Assembly: GCA_902631595.1 (NCBI GenBank)
Contig: CACOZH010000001.1
Coordinates: forward strand, 1 to 64,000
DNA length: 64,000 bases
Direction of reading: 5' to 3'
Origin: an uncultured Pelagibacteraceae bacterium
GTDB taxonomy: Bacteria; Pseudomonadota; Alphaproteobacteria; Pelagibacterales; Pelagibacteraceae
Shown here: in pieces, positions 34,914 to 43,830 of the stretch
Numbering within the stretch: the first letter of the stretch is position 1
How the letters are laid out: each line of letters begins with the position of its first letter
Notes under the pieces: model-generated
Database searches by the model: none
Told to the model about the DNA's origin: nothing
The model's input: only the letters and a program-made list of their open reading frames with translations
Made by a program: the position numbers and the translations under genes

Positions 34914-35421
34914 ATTCTTTTTTGTCAGGAAATTCTTTCATAAGATAGTTACTCCCTTTTTCAACTAATTGAAAGGCAAAGGATTTTTTTAAGTCAATTG
35001 GCCACCTGTTAGAATTATAAATTATATCTATAGTTGCAAATATACAGACCGAAATTACATAGCCCCTTATAAAACCAAAAAAAAAACCAAAAACTTTATC
35101 AAGCCCACCAATACCTGTGTAAGTAACTGCTTTACTAATTCCTTTATTTACAAGTAAAATAATAAATATTACTACAATGAATAAACAAATACCCAGACCA
35201 ATATCTAAAATATAATCATTATCGATAATATCCTCAACATATGGTTTAGTTTTTGGAAATAAGAAGAGAGTAATTACATAAGCCAGTAGCCATTTAGCTG
35301 CAGACAATAAACTTAGTACGAAACCTTTTTTATAACATTTTATTAAAGAGAGAATAGTAATAATAATATATATTAAATCGAATATTGAAATCTGTTTAAA
35401 AAATTCTACAAATCCTTCCAT
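34879..35421 (-). CDS. cvpA: CvpA family membrane protein
   Basis: A 180-residue protein with four membrane helices in the first 130 residues and a Lys/Glu-rich C-terminal helix. The segment GGLDKVFGFFFGFIRGYVIS is the CvpA signature. CvpA was named for colicin V production but is a general inner-membrane protein of unclear role, often linked to envelope stress tolerance. It is coupled to purF by a 35-base overlap and starts one base after the RND gene ends. Confidence 0.9.
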   Translation of the reverse strand: MEGFVEFFKQISIFDLIYIIITILSLIKCYKKGFVLSLLSAAKWLLAYVITLFLFPKTKPYVEDIIDNDYILDIGLGICLFIVVIFIILLVNKGISKAVTYTGIGGLDKVFGFFFGFIRGYVISVCIFATIDIIYNSNRWPIDLKKSFAFQLVEKGSNYLMKEFPDKKEYEDAKEKVQEL

Positions 35422-35422
35422 T

Positions 35423-37798
35423 TTAATTTAACTTAAAAGGTTTAAATTTAATTAATAGAGCAGGCAATAAAGTTAATACTGATATCATTGCAAACAACAT
35501 TGCAATACCCGTAAATATACCAAAGTAAATTGTAGGTATAAAATTTGAAAAAACTAAAATTGAAAATCCAAAAACTATAGTTATTGATGTATTGAGTATT
35601 GCTATCCCAACGGTTGAATGACAGAAATTTAAAGTTTTTTCATAATTACCAATTCTCTTAAATTCTTCTTTGAATCTGTAAATATAGTGAATACTATTGT
35701 CTACAGCTATACCAATAGTAATTGCCGCAATTGTGATAGTCATCATATCAAGCGGTATACCCAGCAACCCAATTACGCCTAAAATAAAAATTGCAGCAAT
35801 AAAATTTGGAATAACCCCAATTAGAGAAAGCCTTATATTTTTAAATAATATAACAAACATTATAAAAATACCTATCATCACAAATCCAAGAGTTAATATT
35901 TGTGATTTAAATAAACTTTGCAATAAATTGTTAAATAAAATTAAAACTCCAGCTAGTTTAAATTCATCTTTTTCAAATCCGAGTTTATTTTTTAAATCGT
36001 AATCTATTTGCTTTATTAAATCGTTTCTTTTCAAATTGGGAAGTGAATCCTTTATTCTTAGACTTAATCTTGCCTCTGAATTTTCTATTGAAATGTAGGG
36101 GTCGACTATTTCTTTTTTTATTGTTTCAGGAATTTTAGAGTACAATAAACCCATCTCTAAGGTTCCCAACTCTCTCCCATCATTGAGGGCTGTTGCCACT
36201 TCTACAATAGATGAAAAAGATAAAACTTTTCCGACAGCTGGTAAGGTTTCTAGATATTTATGTACTCTATCAATCTTATTTATTTTATCTTTAGTAAACC
36301 AATACTTTTCATCATCCTCTTCATTAGCGTTTCCCCAATCATCATCTTCATTTTCATTAATATTATAATCAGTTTTTGGAAATTTAATTATAATGTCCAA
36401 AGGAGTTGTTCCACCAAGCTTATCATCTATAAGTTTCATTCCTTTATAAATTTCAGTACTTTTCTTAAAGTAATTAATAAAACTATTTTCAACTTCTAAC
36501 TTGCTAATTCCAAAAATACTTAAAACAATAACAAATAGTGAAATTAAAAAAATCTTATTTTTATTTTTCGCAGTAAAATTAGATAAGCTCATAGTCAAAC
36601 TTGATTTTTGATTTTCCTGTAATGAAACTTTTTTATCATCTAAAAAATTCAGTAGAGTTGGCAGAAGTGTAAATGTAACTACAAAAGAAGATAAAAGACC
36701 CAATGTCATCATCCAACCAAAATCTATTATTGGTTTTATGCCGCTGAAAGCTAAAGATAAAAAAGCAAAAATTGTAGTCAACACAGTATAAATAATAGGC
36801 CATACCATTTTTTTGGAAGCAAGTAGAATTAAATCACTTTTCTTTAAACTAGAATTATTTTTTTTTAATTGAAGAAATCTTGTACTCATATGGATATTCA
36901 TTGCCATAGTAAGTATCAACATTAGTGCTATAAAATTTGAAGAGATCACAGTAACTTTCCACCCGAGAATTCCCAGCAACCCAATCATAACAACCACAGA
37001 TAACACACAGCTTGATATTGGAATAATAATCCAAACTAATTTTCTAAATACAAACCATAAAGTTGCTATGATAAATAACAAAACTCCAAAACCAAAAACT
37101 ACAATATCATTTTTTATAAATGTCATCATGTCATCAGCAATCATTGGTATTCCACCCAAGTGTATTTTCGCAATATTTTCATATCCTTTTATTACTTCTC
37201 TAATTTCTAAAATATTTTGGTGATTTTTTTCTTTTACCTTGTCTCTAAAAATTTCTCTTTCTTTTTTATTTTTAAAATTTGGTTTAGAATCTTTTTTAAG
37301 GTACACAATAATACCAGTAGTTTTTCCATCTTCACTAATAACAAAATTTCTAAATACAGGACTATTTAAAATTTCATTGAAACCTTCTATTCTGTTTACC
37401 CCCTCACTTTTAAGAGTGCTAAAATTTTGAAGTTTTTCTGTAAGGGTTTCATCTTTTATGTTTAATAGCGGTATGTCTAAAATCGTAATTACATTATGAA
37501 CCCAGTCTAGGCTTTGAATTTTATATTTTAAGCTCAAAAGATTATTTATTGAATTGTCAGAGGTCATATCCTCCTCTGGAGTAAAGGTAAGTACTAGAAA
37601 TTCTTTTGCACCATATCTTTGATTAACTTCATTTAAATATTTTAAATCTGGATCACCTTCAATTAGAAGAGTTTCCGAGGAAGCATCCAACCTAAAATTT
37701 TTAGAACTATAAGAAAAAAATATTAAAAAACAAATTAATACAAAAAAAATAAATCTTGGTTTTTCAATAATATTTTTTTTATAAATTTGAGCTAACAT
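35423..37798 (-). CDS. RND superfamily (MMPL/HpnN-like) exporter
   Basis: A 791-residue protein with the RND layout: one N-terminal helix, a periplasmic loop of about 170 residues, five to six helices (about 225-390), a second helix and loop (415-630), and a final helix bundle (640-785). The in-membrane motifs are MNIHMSTRFLQL and ITIGIAVDNSIHYIYRFKEEF. It belongs to the prokaryotic MMPL/patched-like exporters, which move lipids or hydrophobic compounds (for example HpnN with hopanoids). The substrate here is not determinable. An acidic insert (NENEDDDWGNANEEDDE) lies in the second loop. It sits between dnaB and cvpA, where other alphaproteobacteria carry alr and radA. Confidence 0.85.
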   Translation of the reverse strand: MLAQIYKKNIIEKPRFIFFVLICFLIFFSYSSKNFRLDASSETLLIEGDPDLKYLNEVNQRYGAKEFLVLTFTPEEDMTSDNSINNLLSLKYKIQSLDWVHNVITILDIPLLNIKDETLTEKLQNFSTLKSEGVNRIEGFNEILNSPVFRNFVISEDGKTTGIIVYLKKDSKPNFKNKKEREIFRDKVKEKNHQNILEIREVIKGYENIAKIHLGGIPMIADDMMTFIKNDIVVFGFGVLLFIIATLWFVFRKLVWIIIPISSCVLSVVVMIGLLGILGWKVTVISSNFIALMLILTMAMNIHMSTRFLQLKKNNSSLKKSDLILLASKKMVWPIIYTVLTTIFAFLSLAFSGIKPIIDFGWMMTLGLLSSFVVTFTLLPTLLNFLDDKKVSLQENQKSSLTMSLSNFTAKNKNKIFLISLFVIVLSIFGISKLEVENSFINYFKKSTEIYKGMKLIDDKLGGTTPLDIIIKFPKTDYNINENEDDDWGNANEEDDEKYWFTKDKINKIDRVHKYLETLPAVGKVLSFSSIVEVATALNDGRELGTLEMGLLYSKIPETIKKEIVDPYISIENSEARLSLRIKDSLPNLKRNDLIKQIDYDLKNKLGFEKDEFKLAGVLILFNNLLQSLFKSQILTLGFVMIGIFIMFVILFKNIRLSLIGVIPNFIAAIFILGVIGLLGIPLDMMTITIAAITIGIAVDNSIHYIYRFKEEFKRIGNYEKTLNFCHSTVGIAILNTSITIVFGFSILVFSNFIPTIYFGIFTGIAMLFAMISVLTLLPALLIKFKPFKLN

Positions 37799-37823
37799 TA
37801 CTTATTAGCTTATATAATTTTAA

Positions 37824-39236
37824 TTAAGAATTTTGAAGATCTTTAAACTTAGTAAACATTGACTCAAATTCTAACATTATATTACCAGTGGGACCATGCC
37901 TCTGCTTTCCTATAATAATTTCAGCCAAATGTGAAACTTCATTCATTTTAGCTTGCCATTCTGCATGTTCAACTGTAGCAGCCCTTGGTTCTTTGCCCTG
38001 TAAATAGTAAGCCTCTCTATAAACAAACATTACAACGTCAGCATCCTGTTCGATAGACCCTGATTCTCTCAAGTCAGACAATTGAGGTTTCTTGTCATCT
38101 CTTTGTTCAACCGCCCTAGATAATTGAGAAAGAGCTAAAACTGGAACGCTAAGCTCTTTAGCTAATGCTTTCAAACCCTGAGTAATTTCAGAAATTTCCT
38201 GAACACGGCCTTCTCTAGCAGAATTAGCCCGCATTAATTGAATGTAATCAATTACAATTAGATCTAGACCAAACAATCTCTTAATTCTTCTAGCTCTGTT
38301 GCTTAAAGCTGCTATTGATATTGCTGGTGTTTCATCAATATACAATGGTAATTCGGAAATATTTTTTGAGGTTTCTATAAATTTATCTAATTGTTCCTCA
38401 GAAATTTTTCCTCTTCTTAAATCATTTGATTTGATTCTCGATTGCTCAGCAATAATTCTTGTTGATAATTGCTCTGAAGACATTTCTAAAGAAAAAAAAG
38501 CTATGCAAGATTTTTTCTCGCTTTCTTGAATTTTTTTTGCAGCATTGAAAGCTATATTAGTTGCTAATGCAGTTTTACCCATCGACGGTCTTCCAGCAAT
38601 TATTACTAAATCAGATTTATGTAATCCACCTAATCTACCATCAAGGTCAGTTAAACCTGTGGGTACACCAACTATTCCTTCCTCATTTTTATATGCGCTA
38701 GTGGCCATTTCAATTGTTTGTCTCATTGCCTCATCAAATTTAATTAATGATGAATTAAAATTACCTCTCTCAGCTAAATCAAATAATGTTTTTTCAGTAT
38801 CTTCTATTATCGTTTTGCCATTCTTGTCCAAATCATTTGATTTTGCTGAATATGCTAAATTTTCAGAAATTTTTATGAGTTCTCTTTTTACAAACAAGTC
38901 ATATATTAATTTAGAATATTCAATAGCTTGTCTTGTAGAAGCTGAGAACTTAGTAATTTTTATTAAATAGTCAGGAATATTTAAATCGTCCTTTTCGTTT
39001 TCAAAAAAATTTTTTAGTGTAATTGGATTAGCTAACATTCCACTAAATATTAGTTTTTCAATTGACGAAAAAATTTTTTGATGCATTGGGTCATAAAAGT
39101 TTTGGCTAGTTATAATTGGTGACACGTCGTCAAAAATCTCATTAGACACAAGTATTGATCCTAGTACAGCCTGTTCAGCTTCAACATTATTGGGAGGCTC
39201 ATTGAAGGTTTCTTTTACTAAATTAAGTTTTTCCAT
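37824..39236 (-). CDS. dnaB: Replicative DNA helicase DnaB
   Basis: A 470-residue hexameric helicase. The N-terminal primase-interacting domain (PPNNVEAEQAVLGSIL) is followed by the RecA-like ATPase with Walker A GRPSMGKTALA, Walker B LIVIDYIQLM, and the motif LSQLSRAVEQRDDKKPQLSDLRESGSIEQDAD region shared by all DnaB proteins. Length matches. It lies 67 bases downstream of rplI in the conserved ribosomal-protein/dnaB block. Confidence 0.97.
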   Translation of the reverse strand: MEKLNLVKETFNEPPNNVEAEQAVLGSILVSNEIFDDVSPIITSQNFYDPMHQKIFSSIEKLIFSGMLANPITLKNFFENEKDDLNIPDYLIKITKFSASTRQAIEYSKLIYDLFVKRELIKISENLAYSAKSNDLDKNGKTIIEDTEKTLFDLAERGNFNSSLIKFDEAMRQTIEMATSAYKNEEGIVGVPTGLTDLDGRLGGLHKSDLVIIAGRPSMGKTALATNIAFNAAKKIQESEKKSCIAFFSLEMSSEQLSTRIIAEQSRIKSNDLRRGKISEEQLDKFIETSKNISELPLYIDETPAISIAALSNRARRIKRLFGLDLIVIDYIQLMRANSAREGRVQEISEITQGLKALAKELSVPVLALSQLSRAVEQRDDKKPQLSDLRESGSIEQDADVVMFVYREAYYLQGKEPRAATVEHAEWQAKMNEVSHLAEIIIGKQRHGPTGNIMLEFESMFTKFKDLQNS

Positions 39237-39303
39237 ATTTAAAAGATAATTTAGTATTTAAAGCTTAACAACAATAATAGTATATGGGGAAAAAAATGTA
39301 TAA

Positions 39304-39762
39304 CTATTTTATTTGTTCTTCTGGAACAACTTTTACTTTTATAGAAGACTCTATTTCAGAGTGTAAATTTAAAATAACTTTAAATTCTCCAACAGATTTA
39401 ATTTCTTTGACTGGTTGAATAAGAGACGAGCTTAAATCTATATTTTCTTTTTCTTTTAGAATTTTAGATATTTCTGTTGGTTTCACAGATCCATATAATT
39501 CTTTATTTTCTGTGACAAGTTTTTTAATTTCTAATATTTTTCCTTTTAACTTTTCCGCAATATCTTTGGCTATCTTTTTTTTCTCTTGATCTTTTTTATT
39601 TAAATCTGATTTTATTTTATCTACATCTTTAATATTTTTTTCTGAAGCAAATAATGCTTTTCTTTGTGGTATAAGAAAATTCCTAGCAAAACCTCTTTTT
39701 ACATTTATAATTTCACCAATGTTGCCCAAGTTTCTTAAGTTTTCCAGTAAAACAACTTTCAT
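39304..39762 (-). CDS. rplI: 50S ribosomal protein L9
   Basis: A 152-residue L9. The N-terminal domain shows the conserved VVLLENLRNLGNIGEIINVKRGFARNFLIP pattern (in parts), the connecting helix is Lys-rich, and the C-terminal domain carries the GSVKPTEIS and HSEIESSIKVKVVPE region. L9 is slightly longer in its tail than in E. coli (149). It follows rpsR by four bases. Confidence 0.97.
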   Translation of the reverse strand: MKVVLLENLRNLGNIGEIINVKRGFARNFLIPQRKALFASEKNIKDVDKIKSDLNKKDQEKKKIAKDIAEKLKGKILEIKKLVTENKELYGSVKPTEISKILKEKENIDLSSSLIQPVKEIKSVGEFKVILNLHSEIESSIKVKVVPEEQIK

Positions 39763-39766
39763 AATT

Positions 39767-40036
39767 TTATAACAATGCTAAGTTTCTTGCTCTTTTAATT
39801 GATAATGATAATTCTCTTTGTTTTTTTAAACTTACAGATGTTATTCTTGATGGTAAAATTTTTCCATTTTCAGAAGTGTATTTTTTTAAAAGTTTAACAT
39901 TTTTATAATCAATATTTGGAGCTCCCTTTCCTGACAAAGGACATTTTTTTTTAAATTTAAATTTTTGATTTTGAAAAATACTTAACTTTGCAAAATTGCT
40001 TTGATTAGAGTTTTTAGAAAATTTCTTTTTTTTCAT
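39767..40036 (-). CDS. rpsR: 30S ribosomal protein S18
   Basis: An 89-residue S18 with the conserved core [25 protein letters not shown] and the C-terminal RARNLALL. The N-terminus is longer and more basic than in E. coli, which is common in alphaproteobacteria. Six bases separate it from rpsF. S6 and S18 bind each other on the 30S platform. Confidence 0.97.
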   Translation of the reverse strand: MKKKKFSKNSNQSNFAKLSIFQNQKFKFKKKCPLSGKGAPNIDYKNVKLLKKYTSENGKILPSRITSVSLKKQRELSLSIKRARNLALL

Positions 40037-40042
40037 CTTTTG

Positions 40043-40405
40043 TTAAGCTTGCTCTCTTTTTATATCTTTATCAAATTTGTCATCACTACTTTTTTCAAAA
40101 TAATTTGTTTTTAAATCAATTTTTTTAACTTTAATCGTCAGATATCTTAAAAGGTTTTTATCAATTTTTTCATTCTTTTCTAGCTCAGATATTGTTTTGC
40201 CATTACCTTCAATTTTAAAATGTATATAATTACCTTTCTTATTTTTTTTAATTAAATAAGAGAGATTCATTAGACCCCAATTTTCAGTCTTAAGTAAATT
40301 TCCATCATTACTCTCTATTATTTTTTTATATTTACTCTCAACTTGCTTTAGTTGAGAAGGGCTTATATCTTGTCTAGCAATAATAGTATGTTCGTAAAAA
40401 TTCAT
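40043..40405 (-). CDS. rpsF: 30S ribosomal protein S6
   Basis: A 120-residue S6 beginning FYEHTIIARQD and containing the conserved NWGLMNLSYLIKKNKKGNY (S6 beta-strand region) and LLRYLTIKV. The tail is charged. It is the first gene of the rpsF-rpsR-rplI-dnaB run and diverges from fabD with 69 bases between start codons, so both promoters lie in that space. Confidence 0.97.
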   Translation of the reverse strand: MNFYEHTIIARQDISPSQLKQVESKYKKIIESNDGNLLKTENWGLMNLSYLIKKNKKGNYIHFKIEGNGKTISELEKNEKIDKNLLRYLTIKVKKIDLKTNYFEKSSDDKFDKDIKREQA

Positions 40406-40474
40406 TGTTTAAAAAAAAACTGGATATACTATTATAAGTTTTTAATTACAACATAAAAAACATTTAATTTTATA

Positions 40475-41401
40475 ATGATTTCAGTAGTTTTCCCAGGTCA
40501 AGGCTCACAAAAAGTAGGTATGGGATCAGATTTATTTAAAAAATTTAATTACACAAAGAAGATTTTTGAAAAGGCAAATGATACATTAGGATATGATATA
40601 TCAGATCTAATTTTAAAAGGTCCACAAGAAAAATTAAATCAAACAACTTTTACACAGCCTGCAATTTATTTGGTGGGCCATATTATTTTTGAAGTTTTAA
40701 GACAGGAGACAAAATTTTTACAAAAGAAATTTGGATATTTTGCAGGTCATTCGCTTGGTGAATACACAGCTTTAACTTCAGCAGAATCCATTACTTTAGA
40801 GCAAGGATTGATATTGCTAAAAAATAGAGGAGAAGCTATGCAGTCTGCAGTTCCATTGGGAGAAGGTGGTATGCTAGCCGTTTTAGGAATTGAAATAAAT
40901 GAAATTGAAAAATTAATTAATAATAGTTCTGAAAAAATTAATTGCTTTATTGCGAATGACAACTCAAACGGCCAAGTAATATTGAGCGGTAAAAATAGTG
41001 AATTAGACAAGTTCTCTTTTCAATTAAAAGAAAAAAAAATTAAAAATATGAAATTACCTGTAAGCGCACCTTTTCATTGTGAGCTGATGAGAAATGCTAC
41101 TTTAAAAATGAAAAAACTTATAAATGATCAAGATTTAAAAAAGCCAACATATAAAATTGTTTCAAATGTAACAGCAAAAGAATATTTAAATACTAATGAA
41201 ATAAAAGACTTGTTAATTAAACAAATTGAAAGTCCAGTCAGATGGAGAGAAAGTATTGAGTATATGATTTCTAATGGAACAAGAACATTTGTGGAAATAG
41301 GACCAGGAAAAGTATTATCTGGTCTAATAAAAAGGATTAACAAAGAGGTAAAAGTATTGAATATTGATACACTTGAGGATATTGAGGGAATAGATCAATG
41401 A
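40475..41401 (+). CDS. fabD: Malonyl-CoA:ACP transacylase
   Basis: FabD loads malonyl groups onto acyl carrier protein for fatty-acid elongation. The 308-residue protein has the opening FPGQGSQ, the nucleophile S93 in GHSLGEYTAL, and the catalytic histidine in SAPFHCELM. Length is as in E. coli (309). It overlaps fabG by four bases (ATGA). Confidence 0.97.
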   Translation: MISVVFPGQGSQKVGMGSDLFKKFNYTKKIFEKANDTLGYDISDLILKGPQEKLNQTTFTQPAIYLVGHIIFEVLRQETKFLQKKFGYFAGHSLGEYTALTSAESITLEQGLILLKNRGEAMQSAVPLGEGGMLAVLGIEINEIEKLINNSSEKINCFIANDNSNGQVILSGKNSELDKFSFQLKEKKIKNMKLPVSAPFHCELMRNATLKMKKLINDQDLKKPTYKIVSNVTAKEYLNTNEIKDLLIKQIESPVRWRESIEYMISNGTRTFVEIGPGKVLSGLIKRINKEVKVLNIDTLEDIEGIDQ

Positions 41402-42135
41402 TTAATTTAGAAAATAAAAATATTATTTTGACAGGAGCAACTGGAGGAATTGGATCATCAATAGTTGATACTCTTACAAATTTGAAATCAAATCTATTGA
41501 TAACAGGAACAAATGAAAAAAAATTGGAGGAATTAAAAAATAAATATAAAAATTTGATTTCAATTAAACAAGATATATCTGCACATGATGAGCTTGAAAG
41601 TTTTATTGATAAATGCAGTCAAGAATTAGATGATAGAATTGACGTACTTATAAACAATGCTGGTATTACAAAAGATAATTTAACAATAAGAATGAACAAA
41701 GATGAATGGGATAAAGTAATTAATGTCAATTTAACATCAACATTTCTTTTATCCAAATATGTTATAAAAAAAATGCTTAAAAAAAAATCTGGTAAAATAA
41801 TTAATATTACATCAGTCGTTGGTCATACTGGTAACTTAGGTCAAGTAAACTATTCAGCATCTAAAGGTGGTATATTGTCAATGTCTAAAAGCCTATCTTT
41901 AGAGTATGCTAAAAAAAATATAACAGTAAATTGCATTTCTCCTGGTTTCATAGAAACAGCAATGACCGAAAAAATAAATGATGAATATAAAAATCAGCTT
42001 AAATCAAAAATTCCCTTAGATAAATTTGGATCACCACAAGATATAGCTAATTGTACAGCTTTTTTATGTTCAGACTTGTCAAATTATATAACTGGCGAAA
42101 CAATACATGTTAATGGAGGGATGTATTTTAGTTGA
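41398..42135 (+). CDS. fabG: 3-oxoacyl-[ACP] reductase
   Basis: A 245-residue SDR that reduces 3-oxoacyl-ACP with NADPH. It has the TGATGGIG cofactor motif, NNAG at about 87-90, the catalytic serine in NITSVVGHTGN, Y-x-x-x-K as YSASK, and the C-terminal TGETIHVNGGMYF that identifies FabG among SDRs. The stop overlaps the -35 of the acpP promoter. Confidence 0.96.
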   Translation: MINLENKNIILTGATGGIGSSIVDTLTNLKSNLLITGTNEKKLEELKNKYKNLISIKQDISAHDELESFIDKCSQELDDRIDVLINNAGITKDNLTIRMNKDEWDKVINVNLTSTFLLSKYVIKKMLKKKSGKIINITSVVGHTGNLGQVNYSASKGGILSMSKSLSLEYAKKNITVNCISPGFIETAMTEKINDEYKNQLKSKIPLDKFGSPQDIANCTAFLCSDLSNYITGETIHVNGGMYFS

Positions 42136-42159
42136 CAAACATAAGTAAATAACTATTAA
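42132..42159 (+). promoter_or_regulatory. Sigma70-type promoter of acpP
   Basis: TTGACA (42132-42137), a 16-base spacer, and TATTAA (42154-42159). The -35 overlaps the fabG stop codon. A start about seven bases after the -10 gives a leader of about 15 bases that carries AAGGA eight bases before the acpP ATG. A dedicated promoter fits the very high demand for acyl carrier protein. Confidence 0.6.
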
Positions 42160-42180
42160 CGTTAAAAAAGGAAAAACACT

Positions 42181-42420
42181 ATGGCAGATGACATTTCAAG
42201 TAAAGTTAAAAAAATTGTTGCAGACCACCTAGGTATTGATGAGGCTAAAGTTACAGACGAATCTAGCTTTATAGATGATTTAGGAGCGGACAGCTTAGAC
42301 ACAGTTGAATTAGTAATGGCTTTTGAGGAAGAGTTCGGTTCAGAAATTTCTGACAGTGAAGCAGAGAAAATTTTAACTGTTGGAGATGCAATTAAATTTA
42401 TAGAGAGCAAAGCAAATTAG
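42181..42420 (+). CDS. acpP: Acyl carrier protein
   Basis: A 79-residue acidic ACP with the phosphopantetheine attachment serine S38 in the invariant [12 protein letters not shown] motif. It carries growing fatty-acyl chains for FabD, FabG and the lipid enzymes. Length and charge are typical. It has its own promoter and ribosome site. gmk, not fabF, follows after six bases. Confidence 0.98.
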   Translation: MADDISSKVKKIVADHLGIDEAKVTDESSFIDDLGADSLDTVELVMAFEEEFGSEISDSEAEKILTVGDAIKFIESKAN

Positions 42421-42426
42421 AGTTTA

Positions 42427-43041
42427 ATGTTCTCAAATAAAGACGGCAAAATGATAATATTATCATCACCGTCCGGAGCTGGAAAAACCACATTAGTAAA
42501 AAAAATTTCAAAAGAAAAAAAATATAAAATTTCCGTATCACATACAACTAGGCAACCTCGAGATAATGAAGTAAATGGTGTTGATTACTTTTTTGTTAAA
42601 CAATCTGAATTTCAAATACTTATTAAAAAAAATGCATTTCTTGAATATGCAAATGTTTTTGAAAATATGTATGGTTCTACAAAGGATCAAGTTTTTAATA
42701 ATTTAGAAAAAGGACATAACGTTTTATTTGATATTGACTGGCAAGGAGCGCAGCAGATTAAAAAACAAACTCTGGATTTTAAACTTGTTACATTCTTTAT
42801 ATTGCCCCCATCAAGAGAAATACTATTACAAAGGCTAGTTGCAAGAGGAGAGACTAAAAACGAAATAATCGAAATGAGAATGAAACAATTTGATACAGAC
42901 GTTTTACATTGGAATGAATATGATTACGTAGTTATTAATGAGGATTTAAATAAGTGCTACAACGAAATCATTGGTTATCTTGAAAATACTTTAGTTTACG
43001 ACAAAAACAAAATTGATAAACATATTAGAGAAATGATTTAA
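42427..43041 (+). CDS. gmk: Guanylate kinase
   Basis: GMP to GDP kinase of 204 residues with the P-loop SSPSGAGKTTL, the GMP-binding SHTTRQPRDNEVNGVDYFF stretch, and FDIDWQGAQQI. The ATG at 42427 gives an N-terminal extension of eight residues before the beta strand; ATG 42451 is also possible. It is at the end of the fab block and faces rsmA with three bases between stops. Confidence 0.96.
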   Translation: MFSNKDGKMIILSSPSGAGKTTLVKKISKEKKYKISVSHTTRQPRDNEVNGVDYFFVKQSEFQILIKKNAFLEYANVFENMYGSTKDQVFNNLEKGHNVLFDIDWQGAQQIKKQTLDFKLVTFFILPPSREILLQRLVARGETKNEIIEMRMKQFDTDVLHWNEYDYVVINEDLNKCYNEIIGYLENTLVYDKNKIDKHIREMI

Positions 43042-43044
43042 AAT

Positions 43045-43830
43045 TTATTGGTTCTCATATTCATCTGAAATTTTTAAAAAGGTTAAAAAATCTAAATTCT
43101 GAGGTCTGGATTTTTCATCTAAATTTAATTTATTGATAATTTTCGATGGTTCATTAAATAGAATATTTATTGGTTTCTTAATCATTTTACGTCTATTCTG
43201 AAAAAAAATATCTGTAACTTTTTCTAAATTTCTTGAATTTTTTAGATTAAAAAAATCTCTTTTTGGCTCAAAATATATAACAGAACTTTTTACTTTTGGC
43301 TTTGGAAAAAAATTTTCTGGATCTATATCCATAATTTTTTTTGCGTTGAGTTTCCATGCAGTTAGTATTGCTAATCGACCATAATTACTAGAATTTACGT
43401 CTGCAACAATTCTATCAGCAACTTCCTTTTGAAACATTAAGATAAATTTATTAAATAATGCATTTAAATTATTTAATCTAATCCAATTAATTAAGATTTT
43501 AGATGATATATTATATGGCAAATTTCCAAATACTATACATTTATTTTTTATAAGACTTTGCCAATTAATTGTTAACACATCCTGATTTATTAAAATCAAA
43601 TCTGATTTATATTTATTATTTAATTGAGAAAATAAATTTATATCTTTTTCTATTGCAAAAAAATCTTTTGGTTTTTTTTTAATTATTTCTTCAGTTAAAT
43701 TTCCTGTACCAGGTCCAATTTCTATAACTGTACTTTCATTATTTAATTTACCTAAATCTACAATTTTTTTGATAATTTTTTGGTTTAATAAAAAGTTTTG
43801 CCCTAGAGATTTTCTTGGAACAAAACTCAT
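43045..43830 (-). CDS. rsmA: 16S rRNA (adenine-N6,N6)-dimethyltransferase
   Basis: RsmA (KsgA) dimethylates two adenines in the 3' hairpin of 16S rRNA during 30S maturation. The 261-residue protein begins RKSLGQNFL and has the SAM motif EIGPGTGNLT and the catalytic NLPYNIS. Its start overlaps the pdxA stop by four bases, in the conserved surA-pdxA-rsmA order. Confidence 0.96.
   Translation of the reverse strand: MSFVPRKSLGQNFLLNQKIIKKIVDLGKLNNESTVIEIGPGTGNLTEEIIKKKPKDFFAIEKDINLFSQLNNKYKSDLILINQDVLTINWQSLIKNKCIVFGNLPYNISSKILINWIRLNNLNALFNKFILMFQKEVADRIVADVNSSNYGRLAILTAWKLNAKKIMDIDPENFFPKPKVKSSVIYFEPKRDFFNLKNSRNLEKVTDIFFQNRRKMIKKPINILFNEPSKIINKLNLDEKSRPQNLDFLTFLKISDEYENQ

Noticed and set aside
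38545..38970. A 141-codon plus-strand frame inside dnaB
   Set aside because: Antisense to conserved DnaB Walker and flanking motifs; no start signal or family resemblance.
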